Positions 14,901-28,426 of a stretch of DNA of 64,000 bases are shown in pieces. Source of the stretch: Ustulina deusta (taxonomy: Eukaryota; Ascomycota; Sordariomycetes; Xylariales; Xylariaceae); assembly GCA_023159155.1 (NCBI GenBank), contig JAJNNX010000021.1, forward strand, positions 62,001 through 126,000. The letters are read 5' to 3'. The notes beneath the pieces are model-generated. The model saw only the letters and a program-made list of their open reading frames with translations, had not been told where the DNA came from and searched no databases. Made by a program: the position numbers and the translations under genes. How positions within the stretch are numbered: position 1 is the stretch's first letter; every line of letters begins with the position of its first letter.

Positions 14901-17900
14901 AATAAATAATAAATAGGTCTTTTATGTAATTAATGCTATTATATTATTCCAAGCAGTAATATTCCTTAAATTAATATTTGTATAAAACGCTTAAAAAGCG
15001 CTATACAAATATTAAATTAATATATATTAAAAACTTTTTAATAATATTATATATAACCTAGGTACAAACTTTTTGTCCGAAAAGTTTTAGAACTAAGCTA
15101 GAATTATAAGCTTTTAGTATTATATAATATTTATTAAAGCATACTAAGTAATAGGCAAAATTAAAAGGGCATATAGCCTACTCTATTATATGTATAATAT
15201 ATTAAAAGCTAAAATTAATTATTATATAAAAAATAAATCAATTCTATAAATAATAATTAAAGCTTTAAATAATACTACTGGGCCAAATAGCCTTATATTA
15301 ACCCTTTTAGTCTTTAAAGCATACCTTAGAGTTAACTAGGATTTACCTTTTTTGCTTAATATTATATAAAGAGCAAAAGCTATAAGAAAGGCTATAAAAA
15401 TATTATACGAAAAAAAAGCAAAAGTTAAAATTAACTGTACGATTAACTAGTATAACGGACTAGTTTTATATAATATATTATTATTTTTTTTCTGAAACAA
15501 AATCTTAATATAGCAAAAAAAAAAAAGCTAAAATAAACTATATAAAATAAAATCTATCAAAAAGTTAAACATAATTATTAATTTAATAAATAGCTTAATA
15601 TAGTTTAAATAAACTTAAATTAAGCCTTACTACTATATAACTAAAAAAATACTTTTAAATAATTAGAACAAAAAAACAAAAGATATATAACTTTTTTAAA
15701 AGTTTAACATACAAAAAAAACAAAGATACTTCCAAAAAGCTATACAATTTTTTATAATTTTTATATAACAGATTAGCTAACTATTTCTAACCTTTAAAAA
15801 AAAACAGAACTATGCTTTAGCTATTAAATTATATAAAAACAGCATAATTAATATATTTAGCGGACCATTTAAAAAATTGGACGCTATAAAAATTAATAAT
15901 CTTATTATATAAAGTATATTTTAATTTGTAAAATATAACCTAGCTAAACATAACAATACTTAGATTTTTAAGTCCTAGTTTATATAAAAAATCAAAAAAA
16001 AACAACTAAGCTGTACAAAAAGTTCTAACTTATTATATAAAGCTATAATAATAAAAATAAAAAAATAGTTCTTATCTAGTTGCTTACGATTTAGCAAATA
16101 AACTAGTAATTATTTTTTGTACTAAGCTTTTTTTTAATCTGCAACTTTAATACTTCGGGCAAGCTTTAAAATATTATATAAGTATATATACAATTAAAAA
16201 ACAAACTAACTAAAAAAATTATCGCATAATTGCTATCCGAACTAAAATTAAAATATTTTAATAGAATAATCCTTTAGATTATATAACTACTATATAAACT
16301 TATAAAATTAGGGCTATACTAATTCAAAACGTACTATTAGTACTACTGCAAAAAACTAAAAATAACTATTTTTATATATAACTTATATTTTTTGTTTATA
16401 AAAAATCTATTATATAACTTTAGTATTACTGGCTTATAAATAGATAATATGTTTAGCTTTATAACCTTAGCCTTTTTAAAAAAAAAAAAACATAAACTCT
16501 AACAAGCTAAGTTTTACGTAAAGCTAAAAAAAACACTTCGGTAAAACTACTTTATAAAGTTTAATAGTAAACAAATTATATTATTATCTAAAAAAAAAAT
16601 CATTTTAACCCAAAAAAACTAAGCGAACCAATTAGACCTAGTTAACTTTTATATAACTAATTTTGCTTAGCAATATATTTTGCAACAGGCAAAAAAGGCA
16701 TATATTAGTAGTATCTGCTAGCTAAAAGCAGCATATAACCTATGTATTGCTGCCCAAATAATAAACCCTATACTATACAACATTAAAAATTTAAACAAAA
16801 AAATTTAATAGTAAATAAATAATTGCAATTATGGCTTAACGTTTATACTATTTAACTTATGCTATACAAAACTATTTATTTTTATAAATAGATTGTTTAT
16901 AAATAATATAAATATAACTTTCTAGCTTGGATTTATTATTATACTAAATATAAAACATTATATAAAAAAAAATTTAAGCTTTAAAATCAAAAATAATATT
17001 ATATATTAGAATTTAAATAAATATAAACAAATAACTAAAAGTATACTTATAAATAAATTATATAATATAGTTAATAGATTTAATAGTACTATTGCTTTTT
17101 ATATAATATTCCAAAAAATTATAGTTTTGCTAAAATTATTTCTAATTTTAGCTATTTTATGTTTAAACTTAAAGTTATTATATAATTGCTTAATAAAGCT
17201 AGATATAATATAAAAAAAGCAGTTAATAATTAATATTATATTTTTTTGCAAGTTATATAAAAAAAAAAAAATCTTTAAAATATAATAAATTAATAAAAAA
17301 AATAACCTAGCTAACATGTTTATAAAACAAACGCTAAACCAGGTATTAAAAACTTTTGTTTTAACAAACAAGCTAACTATACAAATTAAAATATTTATTA
17401 AATAAATATAAAAAATTATTATATAAGCATAGCATTTATAAAAAAAAAAAAAGTCAGAATAATAAAAACAATATATAATATATTAATTCTAAATAAAAAC
17501 AATACAAACCTTACTTTATTTTTTTTTAAATATTTATTTTTTTATTATATAACTAAAAACTTTTTTTTCTTTCTCTCCTATAAAACTTTTTTTTTTTTAT
17601 ATATAATAACTATATTAAGCACTATATAATCGCTATATATACGCAGCGCAAGCGTTACGCTAAAATCTAACAATCTAGCAATAGCTATAAAATAAAAAGC
17701 CACTGCGGGCTATACAAGCATTCTATATACAAGCAGTAATAGCAGTATTGCACAACTAGATAAGGACTGTATAAAAATAACCCTTGCAACAAAGAATTCG
17801 CATAATTACAAACATAAGCGGCTTAATTAATAATACCTAAATCTAAATATTAACCGAAAGCAGAGCAATAACCTAGGCTTTATTAGCTTACGTACAAAAA

Positions 17901-18095
17901 GCCAACATATTAGCAATATATATAAATATACTATACAAAACAAAAATAAATACTTATATTAATATATAACACAGCAAAAAAGCAACAATTGTTTGGATTG
18001 TTTATTAGTAGCAATACAACATTATATCCGGGCTTCTATTTAATAATAGTAAGCACACAACTATTATTATTAAACAATTAAATAGCGTTTATTAT

Positions 18096-18126
<31 letters not shown>

Positions 18127-18767
18127 AGGACGGACCAATATATAAAGCAATAAATTATAAAAGCAACAAAGAACAGAAAACAGCAAAAAATTCGAATGCT
18201 TTTTATACTCGGGCTCTTTTATATACAAACTAATATATATTTGCTTATTTTTATATTTCTTCCGTACAAAACAATATATATTTGCTTACTACTTTTATGT
18301 TTTTTTTGTATAAAACAATATATACCTGCTTACTTTTACGTTCTTTTTATATAAAAAATATTTATTAACTCGGCTATATACGCACTACATTAAAAGCTTT
18401 AACTAATAATTGCTTATATAAAGCCCATTAACTAAACAAGCTAGCTAATTATAAACTTTATTAGCGTACAAATTAAAAGTACTTGGTTTAGCTTTAACCC
18501 GGATAGCTACCAAGTAACCCCTAGCTTATATTTTAAGTAAATTATATAACTAGAACATTAGCTTTATAATCCTGCCTTTTGCAATTATATTTAGAACAAA
18601 TAACTAAATAACTTAGCTATTATATACAAAGCTAGATTGCCGATCTAATTAATATGCTTATTAAATAAAGTATTGCATATATATTCTAGTTAGTTATATA
18701 ATACATAGTTATTTTTTTTTTTTTTTTTATATAATAAGCAGTTATAACTAAAAAAAAAAATAGCTAG

Positions 18768-19054
18768 TATTGGAATAACTAGCATTAGTTATAACTATAT
18801 TATATACTTATATATTATATAAATAAACAAATATTTTTATATAGAGACTATTAGCTGTAGGGACCTTATTTCTTTTTATTGTTTTAGTTTGTACGCTAGT
18901 AGAATTTTTTCTTTAAAAGAAATTCTGTTTTGTACGAAGCATTTTTTTTTTTTTCTCTTTCGGTACAAGATTTAAATATAGTATAATATAATACATTCTA
19001 TTAATACGTGTTTATTTGCTTTTACATACAATATTATACACAGCCCATTCAATA
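18768..19054 (+). repeat. 3' LTR of element D
   Basis: Same length as the 5' LTR and colinear with it; the first TG is now TA. The second half (about 18860-19054) is here the less mutated of the two, for example TTTCGGTACAAG and ACACAGCCCATTC, so the two LTRs decayed unevenly. Confidence 0.88.
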
Positions 19055-19806
19055 GTAATAATAAAAAAATATAACTTAAAAATTTATAAAATATTTTTTT
19101 AAAACAATAATACTAATTAAATAAGCTTACTTAATTTAAAACTATAAACTTTTAGTAATAATATAAACTTTAAAATATTGCTATTTAAAGCTTTTTAAAA
19201 TTAAATTTCTTATATTAATTAATTATTAAACTTTAATATTATTTTGTAGTATTAATTAAAATAAAAAAATATAATAACTAATATTTTATTAAAAAAAATA
19301 ATAAAACATTTTATAATAAAAACTAAAAAAAATAAAAAAATAATAATATTAATTCTTTTTAATAAAATATTAAATTTTATATTAACTATAGATTTTTTAT
19401 TTAATATTTTTTAAAAAGCTAATTTAAGAAACTTAATTAAATAAAAAAACTAGTTATGAAATTTAAAAAACAAAAACAAAAAGCTATATATATTTAAGGT
19501 TATTTTAAATAAGATTATTTTTTTTTATATAGCTTTAATTTGAAAAACTTATATATTTTTAATTATTATATACTAAAATTAATACAAAATAATTAAAATA
19601 TTAAAACAAAAATATTATTAGTTTTATTTAAAATATAATTATAAATAATATATATATAATTATTATAATTATAAAAAAACAAAATATTATAAAATAAAAC
19701 TTTTAGTTTTTTTTATTTATTATTTATATTAGCTATAGTATAGCAATATATAATAATAAAGTTATAATTATATATAAATATTTATAAATAAGTTTAGTTA
19801 TTTAAT

Positions 19807-20041
19807 TGTTATAATTAGTCGAGTAAAGCTTCTATAGCTAGTTTATTAATACTATGGACAAAAACTCTAAGCTAAAGAAGAAAGAAAGGAAAGAAGGAAG
19901 TCAGAGTTTACAGGGTGGGTAGATATGGACTCTGTGTGTGTGGCTGCAGAGTTAGGTTGGTCCGTGCGCAGACTTCCTATCTTATCGCCATGTGGGTCTA
20001 GAGTCCTTGCGGGTCTTGCCAAGACTGTACTAACCGTCACA
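19807..20041 (-). repeat. Solo LTR of the 240-bp family, nearly free of RIP
   Basis: A 235-bp sequence starting TGTTATAATTAGTCG and ending CTAACCGTCACA. It is flanked by the perfect 5-bp duplication TTAAT (19802-19806 and 20042-20046). It is the inverted equivalent of the LTRs at 4210, 8737, 20723, 22651 and 61515, but retains most of its G and C, for example GGTTGGTCCGTGCGCAG. TG...CA ends plus a 5-bp duplication without an internal region identify a solo LTR. The copy shows what the family looked like before mutation. It also carries terminal similarity between its two ends (TGTGACGGTTAGT against TGTTATAATTAGT), so a small TIR element is the alternative; the paired direct repeats around long internal regions favour an LTR. 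Confidence 0.88.
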
Positions 20042-20722
20042 TTAATTATAATTTTATTTTTATATTTTAAACTTTATATATAATTTTTTATAATAAATAT
20101 TAATAAAGCTATTATAAATTTTAATATTAAATAATAAATATTTAAATTAATTTATTAAACTTAAAACATTTAAAAAATAATATAAGCTATAAGCTAATAA
20201 AAAAAACGTTTAATAAACTTTAAAATAAAAAACAAAAATTTAGCTATATTTTTAATTTATTTAATTTTTATAAAATAAAAAACTTGTTTTATACTAACTA
20301 ATTATAAAAAATAAATAATAATTTTTTATTTTAGTAAATCTAGTTATTATTTTTAGCTAAAAATATTAATAATAAAATTAAATTTAAAATTAAATAAATT
20401 AAACAATTAAAAATATATATAAAAAATAAAAAACTATAATATTAGATCGCTTAAAAAAGTTATAATCTTAATACTTAGTATATAGCTTAAAATTTTAAAA
20501 ATATACTAATTAAACTTAACTAATTTTATAAAACGTATAAAAAAACTTTTAAATTTTTTATAAAACTATAAAAATAAATATATATAATAGTAATTAATAA
20601 ATTTATAAATAATTATAAAAATAATAATAAAATAGTATGCTATAAAAAAGCTATATAAATCTAATATTATTAGTAACTTTAAATTAAAACTATATTTAAA
20701 CTTTTAGTTTTAAAAAAAATAA

Positions 20723-20950
20723 TATAATAGTTAGTATAGTTTTAGCAAAACTTATAAAAACTTTAGACCTATATAATAATAAAATAAAAAATTTATATAC
20801 GGACTAATTTATAACTTTATAGCTATATACACAAAGTCTATATTTATTTATCCTACAAACTTTAACTTTTTTCCTTTTTTTTTAGCTTATAGTCTTTGTC
20901 CATAGTATTAATAAACTAGCTATAGAAGCTTTACTTGACTGATTATGACA
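20723..20950 (+). repeat. 3' LTR of copy C
   Basis: A member of the 240-bp family in forward orientation. It begins TATAATAGTTAGTATAG and ends GACTGATTATGACA. The end is unmutated and shows the original TGACA terminus. Confidence 0.8.
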
Positions 20951-22650
20951 ATTAAATACTTATTTTTTAGGCCTAAGCTCTAAAAATATATACTAGTAGA
21001 CCGCTTTTTAGTAATAGTTATAGCAAAACATATAATCTTTTATATTAAAGTTTTTTTTTTTTAGCTTTAATATATATATAAATATAAAAGCGCTTAGTAA
21101 AAATATGTTTAAAGCTTTTTTTACTAATAGAAAAGCTTTTGTTTTTATTGCTACTATTACTAGTACTAGTATTACTACTAGGGCTACTGCTAGGAGGTTA
21201 GTCATTAATTTAATCTTTATTAATTTCAAATAGGTAAATATATTTAGAATTGCTAGTAAGTTTATTGCTTTTATTACTATTATTTTTATTACTATTACTA
21301 TTAATACAAGGTTTATTAAATTTTATAAGTTTTTCGGCGTTATTAGTTAGTTTATTTTTAATAATAATAAAAATACTACTATAAGCTATTTAAAGCTTTT
21401 TAAAAAGTTTTAATATATTTAATATAATAGCTTTTTAGTATAGCTTAAAAACTATAGTTTAATAAATTAAAATATTTTTTATTATAGCGTTAGAATATAT
21501 AGCTTTAAAAAATATAATCTAATCTAGATAAATATATTAAAAATTGTTTTTTAAATTAATAATAAGCTTAAATATGTTTATTTTAGTACTTTTTTTAAAA
21601 TGTATTTTAATAATTTTTTTTAGCTATATATCTGTTTATTTAATTAGATTTATACTATATTTTTTAACTAATATATTAATAAATATTATATATTTATTTT
21701 TATATTTAAATCTAAAAGCTAGTTATATAATAGCGCTAAACTTTTTTAAATTGTTATATTATTAGTTAATTATTTAGTTTGCTTTTATATAAGTTATTCA
21801 AAATTTAAAATAGACCGTTTTCTATATTTATTTAGTAAGCTTAATTATTTTAGTTTAATAAGTGTTATAACGTTTTAGACTTATATTGTAAGTTTATTTA
21901 ATAACTAAACATTATTTTTTTTTAGCGGCTAAATTATTAAAACTATTAATTATTAGTGGTTTCAGCTATATAAGCTATAGGGCTTGATTTATAAGTATTA
22001 TATAGTCCTATAAATTATAGCTATAAATACCTAAAATAAAGTCTTCCTTTTATAATAAAGAATTATTAAGTAAATTAAAAATAGTTTTAATTATTATAGT
22101 AAGCTGTATAGCTAGGTTTAATAGAATTAATAAGTGTTATTTATATATATACATTATTAAAGAGTTTATTAGTAGTTAATTATTTTATATATAGATTGCT
22201 AGTAATTAAATAAAGTGCTTACTATTAAATATAAAACGTTTGAAATAAAATATTTTATTAAATAAATTGCTAGCAATTATATATATTATTAAAAAGTATA
22301 CTAGCAGTAAAATATAAAGTATTAATAAGATTTTTAATTATTAGATTTAATACTAGCAATCTTGCTATATATTACCTATAGAAAATCTATTATTATTATT
22401 GTTATTATAAGTCTATTAGTATAGTATATTTATATCTTTTATATATATATCTTTTATATATATATCTTTTATATAATTAGGTATAGAACTACTAAAACGT
22501 TCTATTAGCTAAAGGTATACCCTTTTTACCCCTATATTAGCACTTCTTACTAGCCACTTTAAAGCTCTTATTACTACTTAACCTACTACTAAATCTAATA
22601 ATTAGGACTACTTGTAATAAAACATAAATCGAAAAACGGGAAGAAATAAA
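20951..22650 (-). mobile_element. Relic of a different retroelement with LTR-like block
   Basis: This stretch is flanked by two LTRs of the 240-bp family but differs from that element. The segment 22388-22600 is the RIP-mutated inverted equivalent of the 199-bp block at 28561-28759 (TGTTGGATTAAG... to ...TACAACA), and homology continues on both sides: inward through AATACTAGCAATCTTGCT and outward through AAACATAAATCGAAAAACGG. A short tandem of ATATATCTTTT units lies at about 22433-22475. No coding sequence can be read. It is probably part of an older LTR element, lying reversed. Confidence 0.6.
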
Positions 22651-22801
22651 TATAACGGTTAGTATAGTTTTATATAGTTTTAGCAAGACCTGCAAGAATT
22701 CCAGACCTATATAGCAATAAGATAGAAAGTCTACGTACGGACCAACCTATAACTCTATAGCTATATATACAGAGTCTATATCTATCTATTTTATAAATTC
22801 T

Positions 22802-22843
<42 letters not shown>

Positions 22844-25800
22844 AAGTTTTTGTTTATAGTATTAATAAACTAGCTATAAAAGCTTTATTTAACTAATTAT
22901 AATACTACTTTAAGCTTATTAATTATTTATTAATAAATATTTAATAAATTTTTTTATTTTTTATTATAATTAGTAAAATATAAATAAATTTTTTTTTTAG
23001 TTATATATTTTATAATATAAACTTAATTTTAATACAATTTTAATAAAATTTTTAATTTTTATATTATTTAAAAATTAATAATTTATAAAAAACTTAACTT
23101 TAAATATTTTTATTTTATTTTTAGTTTTTAAATAATTAAAACAATTTTAATTTTTAAGTATAGTTAGCTTTTTATTATTAGATAATTTTAAAAAAAAGAT
23201 TTTTTTAAAAAAAAAAAAAATCTTGTAGTAAACTTTTTTATAAATGTTTTAAACGAACTAATATTTAAAAAACAAATCTAAAAAAAATAAAAAGTTAAAA
23301 CTTAAAAAAACAAAATTTAAACTAAAACTAAAATAATTTAAAATAAATAATATATTTAGAAATATATTAAAAAATTTTATAATTATATAAACTTATAACT
23401 TTATATTAGTTCTAATAAAACTTTTTTAATAAATAAAAAAATAAAATATTAATTTTTTAATATATTTATTTTAGTATTTTTAAAAAATAACTATAATTTA
23501 ATAATAAAAAATATATTTAAAAATATTAATTTTAAATTTTTTAGTTTTGTTGCTTTATTTATTTTTTATTTTATTAGTTTATTTTTTAGTACTTTAAACC
23601 TTATTTATATTAAAAAAACTAAAATATAAAAAACTAATTTTAGAAAATTTATAAAAAATAAACTTTTATTTAATAATTAGGTTTATAAACTAGTAAAAAA
23701 ACTAAATAAAAATATTACTATATTTTAAACTAAAAATAATTAATTTTAATATATTATAAACTAGTTAATAAAATATATTAAAAAATTAATAAAAATATAT
23801 TTTTATTTAATTAAAAAACTATTTAATAATATTACTAAAATAATTTAAGCTTTATTAATAATTTATTATAATTTTAATTAAATAGCTATTATTTATAAAA
23901 TATTTTAAATTTATATATATAAAACTAATAAAAATATTAATTTATTAAATTATAATAAAAATATAAATTATAGAACTATTTTTATATAAACTTAAAAAAA
24001 AAAATTTTATAAAGTTTTTATAAATTTAAATTTTTTTTATTAATTATTTATTAATAAAATTATTTATTAATAAAATTATTTATTAATAAAATTATTAAAT
24101 TAATATAAAATATTAAATAAGCTTATAAAAATTATTAATAAACTAAATTTATAAATTTAATTAAACAAAAATTTAATTTAAATAATTAAATTTTTAGTAA
24201 ACTTATTTATTAATTTTTAGCTAATTTTAAAAGTTTTAAAACATTTATTTTAAAATAGTTAAAACAAATATTAATTATAAAAAAAAAAAAGCTTATTAAA
24301 ATAATAAAACTTGTTTTATTTATAATAAAAAAAATATTTATTAATTAATTATTTTAATTAAAAATTTAAAGTTTTAGGCTTTTAATTAGCAAAAAAAATC
24401 TATAATAAAAATAGCTTTAATAGTTTATTTAACTTAAAAAACAAATAAAATTAATAAAAAAATTTTTATTAATTTTTTTTTTTAATTTTAATTAAAATAT
24501 ATAACTAAAACAAATTAATTATTTTTAAAATATTTATTTAATTATAAGTTAATAATATTAAAATAAAAACTTTAGTTTTATATAATATTAGAACTTATAT
24601 TTTTTTAATAATTAGTTATAAATTTATATAATAAATTAAACAATAATTAAAAATAAAAATAATTTATTTAGCTAAACTTTAAAAACTTTATAACTATTAA
24701 AATAAAATAGTTAATAAAATTTATAAATATTTAATATATATTATAAAAATAAATAATTAATAATTTAAAAACTAAATATTTTAAATTATTAATTTTAATT
24801 ATAATATTATTATTAATATTAAATAATTAACTAAACAAAATATTTTAATAAAAACCTAAAAATAATAATTAATTTAACTAAATAATTTATTTTTATTAGT
24901 TTAATTTTTATTAATAATTATAGTTAAATTTTTTAGTTATAAATAATAAAATATAAACTTAAAAATATAAAAAAATACTAATTAATATAATTAAGTATTA
25001 AAAAAATATTATTAAATATTAAAATAATTATTTTAAAGATAATTAAAACTAAAAAAAAGCAAAAAAAACTTAGAACTTATAAATTTAAAACAAAAAAGTT
25101 TATATAATAATTTTTAAAAAAAAAAACCAAGCTATTATTAAAAAAATTATATAAAACTTTTAAAATTATTTTTATTAAAATAAATCAAAACAAATAACTA
25201 AAAAAAGTTTAAAAAAGTTTATTATAATTAAGTTTATAATAATTAAAAATAATTATATTAAACTATTTAAAAAAAACTTAAAAATAATTAATATTTTATA
25301 AAAAAAATAAATTTAAATTAATTAAGTAGTATTATAAAAAACTTTTAATAATAAATTAATTTTATTTTTAAAAAAAAAAACTTTAAATATATAAAATTAA
25401 TATAAAGCTTTTTGCTTTTTTAGCTATTATACTTAAAAAAGTTCATTTTAAAAAAAAAATCTAAAATTTTGCTATTATTATAACTAAAATTTAATATAGT
25501 ACTAAAACTTAATAATAAAAAATATATTTTTAAACTTTATTAATATTAAATATTTATATAATTTATTTTATTTAAAAAAAAGTTTATAAATAAACTATTA
25601 GCTATAAATTTTATTAAATAAAATATAAATTTAAATATTATTTTTGTTTTATTTATACTTAAATTTAAATTAATTAAACATAAATTTATAATTAATTATT
25701 AATAAAAAAATATATATTTAAAAAACTAAATTATATTAGTTTTAAATATTAATAATATTATATTTAATTATTATAATATTATTTGTTTTATATAACTAAA

Positions 25801-28426
25801 TATTATTAAAGCTTTTTATTAATTATTATTAATTATAAAATTATTTTATTTTTATTTTTTTTAAACTTATAAAAAATATTTTAATAAAAAGTTTTATTAT
25901 TTAGTTTAAAAATAAAACTTGCTTAATAGCAAGCTTTTATTAATATATAAATTTAAAAACTTTTAAATAAATTTATAAATATTTATATAAATAATATTTT
26001 AATTTATTCTAAAATTAAAAAATAGTATTAAACTTATAATAATAAAAAATTTATTGTTTATATTAAACTAAATATTAAAAAAATATTAAAAAGTTTTATT
26101 TTAATATATTTATTATTAATTATTTAAAAATAATTATAAAAATTAAAATAAAAATTAGAATTAATTTTATTAAAATTTAAATAATTTTAAATTAAAACTT
26201 TAATAATTTTAAAAGTACTAAATTAATTTAGTTATTTTTTAAGCTTTATAATTATATATATATATTTACTTATTATATTAATAAAATTGCTGCTTTTTTA
26301 AATTAACTATTAAAGAAATAAACTATTTATAATAAAACTAAAACAAAAATAAACTTTTAAATATATAAAATTACTAATATATAAAACATTTATTTTAATT
26401 TTTTTTAAGTTTAGTTAACTAATATAAATAAAATTAAATATTTTATATAATATGATAAAAAAAATTATTTAGTAATAAAAAAAAATATAATTTAAAAACT
26501 TATAAAATATTTTTTTAAAATAATAATATTAATTAAATAAGTTTATTTAATTTAAAACTATAAACTTTTAATAGTAGTATAAACTTTAAAATATTATTAT
26601 TTAAAGTTTTTTAAAATTAAATTTTTTATAATAATTAATTATTAAGTTTTATTATATTTTTTAAATAAATAGATTTTATTAATATAATAAATATATTAAA
26701 CTAACTTTTTATTAAATTTTAATATTATTTTTTAATACTAACTAAAATAAAAAAATAGCAAAACTTTTTATAATTAAAGCTAAAAAAACTAAAAAAAAAA
26801 TAATAATATTAGTTTTTTTTAATAAAATATTAAATCTTATATTAACTATAAACTTTTTATTTAATATTTTCTAAAAAGCTAACCTAGTAAACCTAATTAA
26901 ATAAAAAAACTAGTTATAAGATTTAAAAAATAAAAATAAAAAATTATATATACTTAAGGTTATTTTAAATAAAACTATTTTTTTTATATAATTTTAATTT
27001 AAAAAGTTTATATGTTTTTAATTATTATATACTAAAATTAATATAAAATAATTAAAATATTAAAATATAAATATTATTAGTTTTATTTAAAACATAATTA
27101 TAAATAATATATATATAATTACTATAATTATAAAAAAAATAAAACTTTTAGCTTTTTTTATTTATTTTTTATATTAACTATAATATAATAATATATAATA
27201 ATAAATAATAAAAATATATTATTTAACTAATAAAATTATAATTATATATAAATATTTATAAATAAGTTTAGTTATTTAATTATAACTTTATTTAATAAAA
27301 AAATAAATATTATAAAATTATTAGTTATATAATATTATAAAAATTTATATAGATTTTTGAATATATTAAATATATAAATATTAAATAATATAAAACTATT
27401 TATTTTTAAGTTTATAATAATAATTAATAGTTTTATAAATATTAAATATTATTTTAGTAGTACTTATTACTTTTAAATTTAAAAAGTAATAAAATTAATT
27501 AATTAAAAATTAAACTAATAATTTTATTTTTATATTAATAAATATTAAAATAATTAAAATATTTATTTTTTTGTTTTAAACTTTATATATAATTTTTTAT
27601 AATATTTATTAATTAATATATTCTTATTAAAAATAATAATAAAAATTAAAACATAAAATTATTATAAATTTTAATCCTAAATAATAAGCGCTTGAATTAG
27701 TTTATTAAACCTAAAATGTTTAAAAAATAATATATAATATAGCAATTTTTGTATAAAAATAATATAAACTACAAGCTAACAAAAAAAAACGCTTAATAAA
27801 TTTTAAAATAAAAAATAAAAATTTAAAAAAAACAAAAATTTAGCTATATTTTTAATTTATTTAATTTGTATAAAATAAAAAACTTATTTTATACTAACTA
27901 ATTATAAAAAGTAAGCAATAATTTTTTATTTTAATAAATCTAATTATTATTTTTAGCTAAAAATATTAATAATAAAACAAAATTTAAAATTAAATAAATT
28001 AAATAATTAAAAATATATAAAAAAAATAAAGAACTATAATATTAAATTGCTTAAAAAAGCTATAATTTTAATAATATTTAATATATAGTTTAAAATTCTA
28101 AAAATATACTAATTAAACTTAATTAATTTTATAAAACTTATAAAAAAGCTTCTAGACTTTTTATAAAATTATAAAAATAAATATATATAGTAGCAACTAA
28201 TAAATTTATAAGCAATTATAAAAATAATAATAAAGTAATATAATATAAAAAAACTATATAAACTTAATATTATTAGTAACTTTGAATTAAAACTATATTT
28301 AAACTTTTAGTTTTAAAAAAAAGTAATATAATAGTTAATATAGTTTTGTATAGTTTTAGCAAAACCTGTAAGAACTCTAGACTTATATAGCAATAAAATA
28401 AGAAGTTTACGCATAAACTAACCTAT
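22651..28426 (+). mobile_element. Longest copy F of the LTR element, 3' end truncated
   Basis: The 5' LTR is 22651-22904 (a variant with a duplicated TATAGTTTTA near its start), followed by 5.4 kb of internal sequence colinear with copy B. The 3' LTR starts at 28327 and is cut at about 28426, where a TIR element begins. Because the right end is missing, no target duplication can be confirmed. The internal region (22905-28326) is the longest in the window and the best template for a consensus. No protein motif is legible. Confidence 0.78.

Larger units (their letters stand above)
11663..19054 (+). mobile_element. Nested LTR retrotransposon with 287-bp LTRs (element D)
   Basis: Direct repeats at 11663-11949 and 18768-19054 have the same length, 287 bp. 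Both begin T(G/A)TTGGAATAACTAGC and end TT(C/T)AATA, i.e. TG...CA with a RIP-type change. The perfect duplication GTAAT flanks the whole element (11658-11662 and 19055-19059). Removing it restores the colinearity of copy C. The interior (11950-18767) keeps visibly more G and C than its host, consistent with later arrival and fewer rounds of mutation. No intact gag-pol frame remains. An A-run just before the 3' LTR (about 18751-18760) could be the polypurine tract, which suggests plus orientation, but this is weak. The TGTTGGAA start is common in Ty1/copia LTRs; that class is a guess. Confidence 0.9.
9103..20950 (+). mobile_element. Interrupted copy C of the same LTR element
   Basis: Sequence colinear with the forward internal region starts at 9103, in its middle (compare about 4990-5100). 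It continues to 11657, is interrupted by an LTR retrotransposon (11663-19054) and again by a solo LTR (19807-20041), and ends in its own 3' LTR at 20723-20950 (...GATTATGACA). The 5' LTR and first part of the internal region are missing. The break at 9102/9103 is where the reverse copy A joins it. Coding capacity is lost. Confidence 0.72.
1..28426. repeat. AT-rich, RIP-like block of nested retrotransposons
   Basis: Nearly the whole stretch is A and T, with no credible long reading frame. Its repeats are related by C-to-T and G-to-A changes, as expected from repeat-induced point mutation in ascomycetes. Most of it is copies, in both orientations, of one LTR element, interrupted by a second LTR element, a solo LTR and other relics (listed separately). 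The ORFs of 60-90 codons inside it consist almost only of Ile, Leu, Phe, Tyr, Lys and Asn and look like chance frames. Seen: repeats and base bias. Inferred: RIP as the cause. Confidence 0.93.

Noticed and set aside
17099..17371. 90-codon minus-strand hydrophobic ORF in the left AT-rich block
   Set aside because: Only Ile, Phe, Leu, Lys, Asn and Tyr; a chance frame in RIP-mutated retrotransposon sequence. The same applies to ORFs at 8590, 21008, 21544, 54452, 55790, 57678, 59789 and 63302.
18100..18127. TA-repeat as a CRISPR-like or regulatory array
   Set aside because: A plain (TA)n microsatellite in an AT-rich retrotransposon; no spacers. No CRISPR array is present anywhere in the window.
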